Positions 27,587 through 37,512 of a stretch of 64,000 nt of DNA are shown here, piece by piece. A model generated the notes under the pieces. That model saw only the letters and a program-made list of their open reading frames with translations, did not search any database and was not told the DNA's origin. The stretch is taken from assembly GCF_006874765.1 (NCBI RefSeq), contig NZ_CP040840.1, forward strand, positions 2,105,001 through 2,169,000. Reading direction: 5' to 3'. The stretch is from Leptospira weilii (GTDB taxonomy: Bacteria > Spirochaetota > Leptospiria > Leptospirales > Leptospiraceae). The position numbers were made by a program, and so were the translations under genes. Positions within the stretch are counted from its first letter, which is position 1. Every line of letters begins with the position of its first letter.

Positions 27587-29500
27587 TTAAATTCCAAATA
27601 TTTTAAAACGAATCGAAATGCCACTTTCTTTATAAAACACAAAAATAGAATTACTTTGTTCACTCAATAAGATAGCATCCGGTTTCGCTTCTAGTTGCTT
27701 TGAAAAATGATCCTCCGTTAATTTATACTTCCCTTCAGAATCTTGATGTATAATTCTAATAAAATTATCTTTTGTGATTACAACTGCATATCTTTCAACT
27801 TGATTTACGATGCACATTTCAGGAAAATTTGTTTTTGCAATTGAGTACTTTCCAGTATCATCAAAAACTAAGAATTTTTCGCCCGCAAGTGAAACTAATG
27901 AGAGATTCCGCCCGACATATACGTCTGCCGATTCAGCATCGTATTTCGGAACAACCTTGTATTCAAATCGATCTCCAAACTTATTATTGGCTATTCGAAC
28001 CCCAGAAGATATGGTTCCATTATGAGCAAAAAGGGACCGATCCTTAAAATCGTACATTAATTCAATTTTACTTGGTTTCGGGAGAAACTCTGTAAGAAAA
28101 TCTTTTGGAATCCATTTTTTATTCTCTAGCTTCAATATTGATAAATTTCCATTTTCATTTGAAGTAAATAATTCCTCATTTCCCATAAGTTCCCAACTAT
28201 AAACTGGATGTTCTAATTCAGTTTTATTCAAGTCAGAGCCTAGTATTCCGGAATAGAGGAAGCTAGTATTTTTTCTTTTACCGATGACTAAAAAACCTTC
28301 TCTTATAAAGCATTTCAATTCGGTCATATCGCTATCAAATTCAATAATTTCTCCAATCTTTTCTGTTTTGAATTCGGAGGAATTGCCAAACTTGACTAAA
28401 TTCAATTTTCCATCTTCAGTTAAAAATAAAATTTCTATTTTATCTTCAGAATCACTAATAATTAAGATAGGCAAACCTATTAAGTTCTTGTAATTTGATA
28501 TTAATCTAATATCTAAAAGATTTGCACCTACAGAATTGATATTTTTTGAATGATTTCGAAAATGCAAACTAGGAATGCTGTCATTAATTTGCTTGGAATT
28601 TTCATATCCTTTGTAAATTAACCATACCCAACCTTTTAAAATATTTAAAGGATTGCGTAGATCGGCACTAGGTAAAAAAATAGCTCCTTCATCTGGTTTA
28701 GGCTGACTTTTTTCTTCCCAAAGTTTAGACCCAATAACTGAAGATCTCAAAATTTGATAATCCTCATCTTCAACTCCAGCCAATTTTGATCGATAAATCG
28801 TCAATTCCTCATGAACACTATCCAAGATATTTGTAGGAATGCCCGAAAGATCATCGGCTTTATTTATAAAAATAACAGTGGGGATCTTTTTTTCCGCAGC
28901 GAATTTAATTCTATATCTCACTTCCGAAACATACTTTCTTGCCTCATGTGAACTTTCTTTATATCTTTTTGGATCGACTAAAATAATAATTCCATTTGAT
29001 CCATTTATAAAATGGCTCGATATATCATCAGCCTCCTGAAAACTGCCACCAGGCAAATCAGGAATATATAGATAAGCATTTTTTGAATCGAAAGTATCAA
29101 TTCGCAATAAAAATGGAATGTGCTTATTTGTACCTTTGGGCCATTCGCAATTCTCTATAAACTCTTTCGTATATTCACGGACGAACGCTAACGTATTTTT
29201 TGCCAAATCAAGGGCTCGGAGATTTTCAAATTTTATATTAGATTTCTCTAATTCTTTCAGGTCCTGTTGATCAACAATTTCTCCGAGAGATATTCCATGT
29301 TTTAATAAATCAAGGTAATGTTTAGCTGTTAGAATAGAGACCGTCTTACCGTCTCCAACCCAACCCCAAATCAAAATCGTTAAAATTGTATTTTTAAATT
29401 TTACTTCCTTATACTTTTCTGAAAATTCTTTAAAAAATGCATCCGAATTGATACCTTCCTCTTTATTATTTAATTTATTTTCCTCTTCTATTCTTTCCAT
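27587..29500 (-). CDS. TRAFAC-type GTPase with C-terminal beta-propeller-like domain
   Basis: 637 aa. GTPase motifs: P-loop G46-W-V-G-D-G-K-T53, switch II D148-L-P-G151 and base-specificity N213-K-A-D216. Residues 300-637 are a series of short beta blades with D-G-K, N-G-N and S-L-A-G-E-K-F-L-V-F-D-D-T-G-K turns, suggesting a seven-bladed sensor-like propeller. No membrane span. GGAGTGA lies before the ATG. It leads a three-gene minus-strand operon with a kinase-like protein and an unknown protein, near AbiE and TIR genes. GTPase-centred conflict modules have been proposed from comparative genomics; this exact trio is not one I recognise. Confidence 0.7.
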   Translation of the reverse strand: MERIEEENKLNNKEEGINSDAFFKEFSEKYKEVKFKNTILTILIWGWVGDGKTVSILTAKHYLDLLKHGISLGEIVDQQDLKELEKSNIKFENLRALDLAKNTLAFVREYTKEFIENCEWPKGTNKHIPFLLRIDTFDSKNAYLYIPDLPGGSFQEADDISSHFINGSNGIIILVDPKRYKESSHEARKYVSEVRYRIKFAAEKKIPTVIFINKADDLSGIPTNILDSVHEELTIYRSKLAGVEDEDYQILRSSVIGSKLWEEKSQPKPDEGAIFLPSADLRNPLNILKGWVWLIYKGYENSKQINDSIPSLHFRNHSKNINSVGANLLDIRLISNYKNLIGLPILIISDSEDKIEILFLTEDGKLNLVKFGNSSEFKTEKIGEIIEFDSDMTELKCFIREGFLVIGKRKNTSFLYSGILGSDLNKTELEHPVYSWELMGNEELFTSNENGNLSILKLENKKWIPKDFLTEFLPKPSKIELMYDFKDRSLFAHNGTISSGVRIANNKFGDRFEYKVVPKYDAESADVYVGRNLSLVSLAGEKFLVFDDTGKYSIAKTNFPEMCIVNQVERYAVVITKDNFIRIIHQDSEGKYKLTEDHFSKQLEAKPDAILLSEQSNSIFVFYKESGISIRFKIFGI

Positions 29501-29651
29501 TTATTCACTCCAAATAATTTTAACGAATTTGAATAGGGGACAAGGTTTCGCTTTAGTTCTAAATCTCGATATTTACTTTAACATTTTATAATCGTAAATG
29601 ATCTTTGGTAAATTTATTAAATTATATCCTTTGAATTAGATCAAATTGGTC

Positions 29652-30008
29652 TTAACCTAATGCAATTTTACAAATGACAAACCCCAAACAAGAAACGAGC
29701 AAAATCAAATCCCAGTCACTTAACGGTCCTGGCTCAGTTCTCCCAGTGTTCTCGCCTTCGTTATCTGTTGGCGGAGTTACGGGTGGAGTTTTCGGGAGAT
29801 GCCAACCCAGACTTTTGATCTTTGAAAAAACATAGTATCCCCAAACTGTAAGTCCGATCGTTTTTGGATGAACCAGGTCTCCCATCAAAGTGTCATTAGC
29901 AACCCAAGGTTCGAGAGTAGCTGGATGAACAAACGCTTCCCAGAAACGCAAGTATTCTAACGTTAATCTTTGCGCTTGAAAATGAGGCTTTCTTTTCGAA
30001 TTCAACAT
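29652..30008 (-). pseudogene. Remnant of an SGNH/GDSL-hydrolase-like protein with tail anchor
   Basis: 118 codons. The segment DLVHPKTIGLTVWGYYVFSKIKSLGWHLP resembles the last conserved block of SGNH esterases (D-x-x-H-P ... G-x-x-x-W/Y), carrying the catalytic D-x-x-H. The GDS block expected 150-200 residues earlier is missing, so this is a truncated copy or a small independent protein. A Pro/Glu linker and one C-terminal transmembrane helix follow. It lies between the GTPase operon and the right inverted repeat. Confidence 0.4.
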
Positions 30009-30156
30009 TTCGCATAGACCATTTGAAAATTCATTTCAAGGTAAAAATCTGACCAAATTGTGTCAAATTATTTGTCGTAAAAAGCGTTAGTTTGTTTTAA
30101 TAGAAAAATGAAGGATTTTTGGACGGAATCTGAATCAAGGAATAGGTAAAAATAGT

Positions 30157-30179
30157 ATTCATTATCCGCTTTCGGACAA
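30157..30179. repeat. Right inverted repeat of the AbiE/GTPase segment
   Basis: ATTCATTATCCGCTTTCGGA CAA, the complement of 23530-23552 with one mismatch. A further TTTCGGACA lies 24 bp outward at 30194-30202; spaced repeats like this are seen at transposon ends that bind several transposase subunits, such as IS21-type ends. Confidence 0.65.
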
Positions 30180-30261
30180 AACATACTATCTGGTTTCGGA
30201 CAGACTAAGGATTTGGCTTGAGTTCATACTAGAATATACATCCAAATTGGTAGAATATCAC

Positions 30262-30355
30262 TACTCACCCCTATATAATAAAGTACCATGAATTTTGAAA
30301 CGAATCCCCGTTTTAAAGGCAGAATTCTGGACACTCGATTCTATAGTTCTGAGTA
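30262..30355. repeat. TA-flanked MITE of the IS630 type (94 bp)
   Basis: TACTCACCCCTATATAATAA ... ends TTCTATAGTTCTGAGTA. Same family as 33422-33514, 51113-51209, 54128-54219, 61182-61275 and 63770-63863; this copy is the most diverged. Confidence 0.7.
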
Positions 30356-30496
30356 AGATTCTGATTTTTCGAAGAAATCAGCCTGTTAAAATCGGTTCGG
30401 ATTTAATAATGTTTAGATGTAATGGTTAGAACTTGATCTTACACAGATCGCACTATCGTCTGGTCGCGTGTTGAGAATGATAAATTTGCGGTCTTA

Positions 30497-30531
<35 letters not shown>

Positions 30532-30680
30532 AAAAAGCTCTTGACGCCTGACAAATGGATCCTTTTTCAGCTGGGTACAACGAGGCACCTTCGCAATTCC
30601 AGCGTTTATACGAAATCATTTGTTGTTTATACAATATTCGGCGATTTATAGTTAGGCGTCATTGTTTAAAAATATTCTGA

Positions 30681-31118
30681 ATGACTAAATTTTCAAAGAA
30701 ATATACAGATTATCATTTTCATCCAGAAATATCTGATAACTTTGAAATAGTTTGTTATGAGAGAAAGGATGCTGGATTTGATGTTTATATATTTGAAAAA
30801 AAGAATTCGGTTCCGGAATTTGAAGAATCTCGTGTCGACCAATTTCATATATTTTTAGGAACGATTAATTCAGAAGATGAGTTTGAAGAGTTCTACAATT
30901 TAAGAATTAGGAAATTAATTGGAAACAAATATGAACTAATCCCTTATTATGCTGAAAAAGGATCTAGAAAGGTATGTGGGAAAATATTTGATGCTCTCAA
31001 GAATCTTGGCTGTTATGGTATGTTATTAAGCTCAAATGAATTGGGAGATTATACTATCTCTATCCGTAGGAAAGACGTTGAGATTGCAAAAACAATTGTT
31101 CAATCGAATGTGCTCTGA
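30681..31118 (+). CDS. Hypothetical protein (145 aa)
   Basis: No family recognised. Acidic, alternating strands and helices (FEIVCYERKDAGFDVYIFEK), no signal peptide or membrane span. Upstream it has a GTTAGGC at 30651-30657. No strong ribosome site precedes the ATG. Its neighbour is the TIR-domain gene 72 bp downstream on the same strand, so the two could be one transcript, and it might be an immunity or sensor partner; nothing in the sequence confirms this. Confidence 0.55.
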   Translation: MTKFSKKYTDYHFHPEISDNFEIVCYERKDAGFDVYIFEKKNSVPEFEESRVDQFHIFLGTINSEDEFEEFYNLRIRKLIGNKYELIPYYAEKGSRKVCGKIFDALKNLGCYGMLLSSNELGDYTISIRRKDVEIAKTIVQSNVL

Positions 31119-31190
31119 TTTATTATTCTGAATTTTACGGGAATTTGTTTATATTAAGTAAAACAACGACGCCTATTACGTTATGCGAAA

Positions 31191-32327
31191 ATGACGCCCA
31201 ATGAAATTATGATTAAATCCATTCTTCAAAATCTCGAAAATAATCAAAATGACCTGGCTGCGGCCCTTACTGCGTTCAAATCAGTTTCCGTTCAAGCGGA
31301 AGTTCAAAAGTTGAAAGATGCTGTCCAAATTGTATCGGCCGCGTGGTCTGATTCTTGGCTCGGTTACCAATCTACAGTCTACATTAGAGATTTTGAACCT
31401 AAAACTATCGGCGATTTCTTTGACCCAGAGTGCGGTTTGATGGCGATCTTTGGTAGCCGAACAACAAACAGATGGGTTGCTTACGAATTCAAAGATGTAA
31501 TGAATTTTATTTGGCGCATGGCCGCTACAGATCGGGAAGTAATTGAAGCCGCTGTCGCGCGCAATGAGCAAACCTTCTCGGATGTAAGAGACTCGGTGGA
31601 AAGCACTCTCGATGTTCTTACGGACAATCATGACAGCTCAACACTTCAAGAGTTTAAAACTAAATTGCACGAAATCAAAAACAAATTGCCAGTACTCCAA
31701 TCTATTCAAGCTCTACGTCCTAACCAATTCCGAAGTCGCGACGACCGTGCTTTGAAGGAAGGCCCACAGACGCCGCCGCATATTCAAGTTCAGGCGTTCA
31801 TCGTTGAATGGAGTTCAACGGCTACAGCGTTAACGGAATTGAGCAAGCTTTGCAAGCGGGTTATTTCGTACGTATCACTCAGGCAAGGAGATAATAATAT
31901 GACTACCAGTTCGGGCGATCGAATCTTTATTGGACATGGAGGCTCGCGAGTATGGAAAGACTTAAAGGATTTTCTCCAAGATCGCTTACGATTGAAGTGG
32001 GAAGAATTTTCTAGAGAACCGGCGGCAGGAATCTCTACTAAAGAACGACTTGAACAAATGTTAAACTCTGCGACGTTCGCTTTCATTGTAATGACAGCGG
32101 AAGATGAGCAACCCGATTCATCCGTTCAAGCTCGCCAAAATGTAGTCCACGAAGCGGGATTGTTCCAGGGGCGGCTTGGCTTCCATCGTGCAATAATCCT
32201 TCTCGAAGAAGGGTGCGTTGAATTCTCCAATATCGTCGGATTGACCCAGATCCGCTTTCCCAAAGGTGATATTTCGGCTCGGTTTGAAGAAATTCGACGC
32301 GTACTTGAGCGAGAAGGGATCAAGTAA
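31191..32327 (+). CDS. TIR-domain protein of the CAP12/Pycsar-effector type
   Basis: 378 aa. Residues 243-378 form a predicted nucleotide-binding TIR domain (CAP12/PCTIR, PF10137-like): strand DRIFIGHGGSRVWKDLKDFL, strand ATFAFIVMTAEDEQ, the conserved helix S-S-V-Q-A-R-Q-N-V-V-H320-E321-A-G-L-F-Q-G-R-L-G with the catalytic-type Glu, and RAIILLEE. Such TIRs degrade NAD+ when activated in anti-phage systems. The N-terminal 230 residues are helical and unrecognised, unlike the SAVED/STING/cNMP sensors usually fused. No cyclase for a second messenger is adjacent. GTTATGCGAAA precedes the ATG. Confidence 0.75.
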   Translation: MTPNEIMIKSILQNLENNQNDLAAALTAFKSVSVQAEVQKLKDAVQIVSAAWSDSWLGYQSTVYIRDFEPKTIGDFFDPECGLMAIFGSRTTNRWVAYEFKDVMNFIWRMAATDREVIEAAVARNEQTFSDVRDSVESTLDVLTDNHDSSTLQEFKTKLHEIKNKLPVLQSIQALRPNQFRSRDDRALKEGPQTPPHIQVQAFIVEWSSTATALTELSKLCKRVISYVSLRQGDNNMTTSSGDRIFIGHGGSRVWKDLKDFLQDRLRLKWEEFSREPAAGISTKERLEQMLNSATFAFIVMTAEDEQPDSSVQARQNVVHEAGLFQGRLGFHRAIILLEEGCVEFSNIVGLTQIRFPKGDISARFEEIRRVLEREGIK

Positions 32328-32337
32328 ATCCATTGGG

Positions 32338-33017
32338 CGTCTCCTCGCTCCGTTCAGGATCGCTAATGCAACCTAAGGTAGTCACATAAAAGTGGACAGC
32401 CTTATGAGCAATCCTGGAAGAATCTCAAAAAGTAATTGAAACATTTATGCAAATGACTAAATTTGGCATTCAAAAATTGATTAACACTTAAAAATAAAAA
32501 TTATGGCACTTATTAATCCTCATATTAACTTCAACGGAAATGCCGAAGAAGCATTTACATTTTATAAATCAGTATTTGGCGGAGAGTTTGCAAAAATTAT
32601 ACGTTTCAAAGATCTTGCAAGTCCTGAATTTCCAGTAGCAAAAAAAGAAGAAAATAAAATTATGCACATTGCTTTGCCTATTGGTAAATATAATATGTTG
32701 ATGGCAAATGATGTCCCGGAAGCTATGGGGCGAACAAATGAAAATGAGAACAGAAGTAAAATTGTAATCAGTGCAGAAAGTAAAGAAGAAGCAGACAAGT
32801 TATTTAATGGGCTATCAGCAGGTGGACAAATTGAAATGTCTATTGCCGACAGCCCTTGGGGTTCTTACTTTGGAATGTTTAGAGACAAATATGGGATTGA
32901 ATGGATGGTTGACTTTGACCCAAAATATAAAGGACAAATATAAGCGGACAAAACAACGAATGCCAAACGTCACAGATCGCAACCGTTAAGTATAATAGCC
33001 AGAACTTGATCTTACAC
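32338..33017. repeat. Long direct repeat with VOC gene (copy B)
   Basis: Second copy of the repeat at 19248-19935, same orientation. Small differences include an extra G that frameshifts the PhnB-like remnant (near 32413) and loss of TTAAGG. The right side runs on into AGAACTTGATCTTACAC, a fragment related to the element at 19904-20073. Confidence 0.85.
32503..32943 (+). CDS. VOC/PhnB-like glyoxalase-fold protein (copy B)
   Basis: Encodes the same 146-residue protein as 19418-19858; the DNA differs at only a few silent positions, so the duplication is recent. The same upstream (TTAAAAATAAAAATT) and downstream sequences are kept. No added context that would give a substrate. Confidence 0.85.
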   Translation: MALINPHINFNGNAEEAFTFYKSVFGGEFAKIIRFKDLASPEFPVAKKEENKIMHIALPIGKYNMLMANDVPEAMGRTNENENRSKIVISAESKEEADKLFNGLSAGGQIEMSIADSPWGSYFGMFRDKYGIEWMVDFDPKYKGQI

Positions 33018-33180
33018 ATTTTTAAAGTTCATTACGAAAACTGTAAATTATCGAGATATTTTTCTTCTCAAACTCCTTCGTGCCGAGGAAGGGTCTGTAT
33101 CGGAGTTTTACCAAAACAATACTTGCTTCGATGAGTTCGTTCCTTGTAATACAGTATGATTTGGTGAGATAAAAAGTCAT
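33018..33180 (-). pseudogene. Scrap of an IS481-family transposase C-terminus
   Basis: On the minus strand the frame reads YYKERTHRSKYCFGKTPIQT, matching the end of IS481-type DDE transposases (YNxERPHxGxxxxGxTPxxxF), then meets a stop (GV-stop-EEKYLD). No other part of the element is seen; the right copy of the VOC repeat abuts it. Confidence 0.55.
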
Positions 33181-33421
33181 TTTATTTCTTGTTCAGGCTT
33201 ATTCGGTACATCCCATTTCCGTTTTCAGGAAGTTTTCAGAAATGGGAAAACCTATTGAAGTTTGGAAACAATAATTTCAAGTTGAACTACAATCTTGGAA
33301 AGTAGATATTTTCTTAGTTTAGGTTGCTCAAGATCGATTTCAATTTTTAGAAAATTATATAGACACTCAAAGGTTTTTATCTCGACAATGTGCAATTCTT
33401 TAATTTCTTGATATTGAACGT

Positions 33422-33514
33422 TACTCATCTCTACATAATAGAGTGTCCAAAATTCTGCGTCTAAACGCGGATTTGTGCTCAAATTAACGGTACTCTATTT
33501 TATAGCAATCAGTA
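33422..33514. repeat. TA-flanked MITE of the IS630 type (93 bp)
   Basis: From TACTCATCTCTACATAATAG to CTATTTTATAGCAATCAGTA with TA at both ends. Opposite orientation to the 30262 copy. It lies about 70 bp upstream of the integrase start and may carry part of its leader. Confidence 0.85.
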
Positions 33515-33580
33515 GAACAAAAACAAAATTCACTTTCCCTTTTCAGAATATTCTTATATTTTCAATCTTATACTAGTTGA

Positions 33581-34249
33581 TTGGATACAATTTTGAATTC
33601 AGCTCCAAAAATAATAGACTTTGTTACGTATAAAAATAATAGAAATCGGACACCAGTAGATACAAGTAATGAATATTCAATGTTTGGAAAAGGACTCACT
33701 GATGAGATCATGAGCTATCTAACTCGAAAATTTTCAAACCCAGTCTCCGAGCGGGATTATAGAAATCTTGCAATATTCTTGATATTAAGCCAGACGGCCT
33801 TGAGGGCTAAGGAAGCCGTGAATTTAAAATTCTCAGATTTGCTAAAAGCCCCAACAAACGAGACCCTTGCCAAGTATGTGAAAAAGGGAGGTAGAATAGC
33901 TTATTCAGTTATTTCTGAAAAGTGCTTAAAAGCTGTTCAAGAATATCATTCAAAATTTGATTTAAAATCAGATTACTTCTTCCTTTCTCTTCCACTAAGA
34001 AATCAAAATTGGAGATCTAATCTATCAACTCGTGGACTTCAACTGATTGTGAATTCTTGGAATGTGAACACTTGTTCAGGAAAACGTGTGCATCCGCATA
34101 GCTTTCGTCATACGGCAGGTACCAAGTTATTAGAGACATCAGGCTCCATAGCCGCACAGCTCACATTAGGGCATTCAAGTCCTATTACAACATCAAAATA
34201 TTATACTAAACGATTTTATAATGCTTCAATGTTCCTTACTTGGGAATGA
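33581..34249 (+). CDS. Tyrosine recombinase / integrase-like protein
   Basis: 222 aa catalytic domain of a phage-type integrase. Active-site residues: R in TALRAKEAVNL, the H-x-x-R box in HPHSFRHTAG, the second H in LGHSSP and the nucleophile Y in SKYYTKRF. The usual N-terminal core-binding domain is nearly absent (only about 40 residues precede the fold), so it is shorter than XerC/D (about 300 aa). The likely start is TTG. It may drive excision of this island or resolve dimers of the replicon-like module downstream. Not IntI-type as far as can be seen. Confidence 0.75.
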   Translation: MDTILNSAPKIIDFVTYKNNRNRTPVDTSNEYSMFGKGLTDEIMSYLTRKFSNPVSERDYRNLAIFLILSQTALRAKEAVNLKFSDLLKAPTNETLAKYVKKGGRIAYSVISEKCLKAVQEYHSKFDLKSDYFFLSLPLRNQNWRSNLSTRGLQLIVNSWNVNTCSGKRVHPHSFRHTAGTKLLETSGSIAAQLTLGHSSPITTSKYYTKRFYNASMFLTWE

Positions 34250-34409
34250 GAAAGCAAAACTAAGCTCTCCTATACTACTTAACTCAAGGGCTGACTTGAT
34301 CTATGCATCGATCAAAGCCACCCAGCTATTTTTAGAATCTTCGCATGTTTACTTTTCGCCAAAACAAACCATTCATGTTAACTTCTTGGGGTCAACATGA
34401 GCTGATTTT

Positions 34410-34820
34410 TTAGTAATGATAGTACTCACCATCTAACCAAGGATAGGCTCGTTTGGACTCATTAATAGCCCGCTGAAGTAACCATTTAAATGCCTCCTTT
34501 CCGCCTTCAATGTTTTTCAATGCTTCATACCCAGCCTTTAGATTAGATAAACGGGCTATAACAAAATTCCCAATGGCATTACTAGCAATATCAATGTCTT
34601 GTTTATTTTTTTCATACGCTTTTAAATCAAAGTAATTCCTGTGGGCGGAAAGAGCTTCTCGAATAACATCTTTCTGAGGGCGCATATCTATTTTCATAGG
34701 GAATTTTTTAGCATACTCCATAGGTTTGATTTCCTTTTGTTGAAGCTGATTAGAGAGTTTCTCCATTTCTCTTTCCACTTTACTTTTCTTGTTACTTTTG
34801 ATATTTGAAGCTTTATTCAT
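34410..34820 (-). CDS. Hypothetical protein (136 aa)
   Basis: A perfect GGAGGAG precedes the ATG. Lysine-rich coiled N-terminus (KSKVEREMEKLSNQLQQKEI), then a helical domain ending ESKRAYPWLDGEYYHY. No family recognised. AT-rich like the surrounding island. Convergent with the integrase gene. Confidence 0.6.
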   Translation of the reverse strand: MNKASNIKSNKKSKVEREMEKLSNQLQQKEIKPMEYAKKFPMKIDMRPQKDVIREALSAHRNYFDLKAYEKNKQDIDIASNAIGNFVIARLSNLKAGYEALKNIEGGKEAFKWLLQRAINESKRAYPWLDGEYYHY

Positions 34821-35241
34821 TAAGCTCCTCCGTTATTTAAATTTTATATCTCTTCAATATTTTCCTTATCCTTTTGAAGTTATTCTTCGAAATCGAATCA
34901 AAGAAATATTAGAAATCATTTTGATCTCATATATCTATTCTATGGGAAACTTTCTATTTCTCAAAATCATAATGGAAAAAAGTTCACCACTTTTTTTCAG
35001 ATAACAAGGTAGGTTCGTAAATTGATTTTATCTGAATTGAATATTCAAATCTTGGGATAAAAATTTTTTCTTAAAAAATCGAAACTTTTTCCCAGAGTGA
35101 TTTTGAGAAATTGGGTAGGTAAAAAACTATGGTTATTTTTGAACTTTATGATCTAAAGGGAATCTTAACTTCACCCCTTAGAAATATTTACGTGCAGCGC
35201 CAAACTTTGTTTTATCGGGCAATGTATTTAGCTAAAGTAGC
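34821..35241. other. 421-bp AT-rich gap
   Basis: No gene. Low-complexity AT-rich DNA; should hold the promoter of the gene at 34410-34820. No tRNA, repeat or strong hairpin seen. Confidence 0.3.
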
Positions 35242-36108
35242 TTAACCCTTTCCCGGAAAAATATAATCGTCCCAATCAATATTAAGCTTTGTGTTCTTAC
35301 ATTGATAAGCTAAATCATAGACTTTAAAAATCGATCTTCGCATAATTTCCCTTGTGCGCTTTTCAAAATCATGCATATTCATATTTGTACCATCTTCCTT
35401 TTTAGGAAAACTGATCTTTGATCCTGATCCATGAACAAATTTACTTCGAATATCATAAGCCTTCTTCATGAAATCGAATATTTCTTTTTGCTTTTTGGGT
35501 TCACTTTCTAAAAATAGGGCCGTCCTATGAGCCAATCTATATTTAAGCTCTCCTTGATCGCTACCGCCGGAACTTAAAAAAATGGCTTCAGCGCTTATGA
35601 GCAAATCGATTATTTGATCTTCTAAATTTGGTCTAAGCGTCCCATCTGCAAATCTTCTTAAAGCTACTTCCAGAAAGTGTGGTATTTTCTCAGGGGTTAA
35701 AGTGTAGATTTTATTCCAAAGGATTAGGAATTCTTCAATTTCCTTTTTTGAAAGAACGTACGAAGACCTTAAACCAAATCGAGGATACCCTGAACTCATA
35801 GAAGAACCAATAGAAAAGAAACCTATATTTCGAGAGATGTCCGCAACGGGAAAAACTGTTCCAAATTTAAAGAGTTGTAGTGCTGAAATGATTGTGTTGT
35901 TCGTAATGTGAGCTTGATTCTTTGTCTCTTTGCTTGCGCGATTATCTGGACCGATAATTTTAGTGAGCTTTGAAACGCGAACAATCGCATGTTTGTATAA
36001 AACATCTGCAATATTATCGGAGACATTGTGCAGAGACATTGGAATTCCGCTACTTAATAACTTCGAAATCTCCTCGTCTGATAAAACTTCAATGTGAAGA
36101 TTTTCTGC
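35242..36108 (-). pseudogene. ApeA-like HEPN protein, C-terminal part (split by IS)
   Basis: About 288 residues carrying a C-terminal HEPN domain: L-E-D-Q-I-I-D-L-L-I-S-A-E-A-I-F-L, then KYRLAHRTALFLE and the R-x4-H ribonuclease motif in YDIRSKFVHG. The pattern is that of ApeA-type HEPN proteins, which cause abortive infection by RNA cleavage. The N-terminal part is at 36844-37344. Removing the IS and one TA (36109-36843) joins the frames exactly (…K-I-S-L / A-E-N-L-H…) to give one 455-residue protein. In the window the gene is broken, though the HEPN part could still be made from an internal start. Confidence 0.65.
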
Positions 36109-36110
36109 TA

Positions 36111-36843
<733 letters not shown>

Positions 36844-37344
36844 TAGTGAAATCTTAGGTTCCTCGGATCGAAATCCAAATAGTGGAGTAATTTCAATTGT
36901 TGATATAGTGGGAGATAAAAAATCGGCTTCAATATCATCAATAACTTTTGAAAATTTATTTAAATCGAATTTTGGTATTTCATCCTTCGAAAGAATACGA
37001 TATAAAATTGCGTGAATCATTACTTCAAAGGTAATTATCCTGCTACCGAACAATGTGCCTACTCGCTTATTTAAATGAGATCCAAAAACGATATCCTCTT
37101 CGGCAATATTTTGCGCCTGGATATAAGAATCTAATTTTTTAAAAATACTTTCCAATTCACTTATTACAGGTTGCCAAAATATGACTGGAAAGACCTTCAT
37201 ATAATAATGTTTATTATTATTCGAAATCCAATTTGTCTCTTGATGAAAAGACAACCCCCCTCGGTTAGATGCATGCATAAGTATGATTTCGATAATCTGT
37301 GAAAACAATTCCGCTAACTTGTCATGTAATATTTTATTCTGCAT
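36844..37344 (-). pseudogene. ApeA-like HEPN protein, N-terminal part
   Basis: 167 residues (MQNKILHDKLAELFSQIIEI ... RSEEPKISL). It forms the sensor half of the split gene: no nuclease motif, mixed helices and strands. The reading ends at CTA (36846-36844), the TA of which is the IS target, and continues in frame at GCA (36108-36106). No good ribosome site is seen before 37344. Confidence 0.6.
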
Positions 37345-37512
37345 ATATCAAAATAACATGTAATTAGAATATATATTTTTTGTAAAGCGACACTATTATT
37401 CAGTAAAATTTTGATGATTCATTTTAGAGAAGATGTGTCAACACTCGAAAGAAATAAAATAGAAGGTAATTTTTCTCGTAAACTTTCCCAAAACCAGGAA
37501 TGAAAGTTCCGT

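Noticed and set aside
33252..33482. 76-codon minus-strand frame
   Set aside because: Its N-terminus is read from the MITE at 33422-33514 and the rest has no family or ribosome-site support.
33581..34249. Integron integrase
   Set aside because: Catalytic residues fit any tyrosine recombinase, and the protein is too short with no recognisable IntI-specific insertion.
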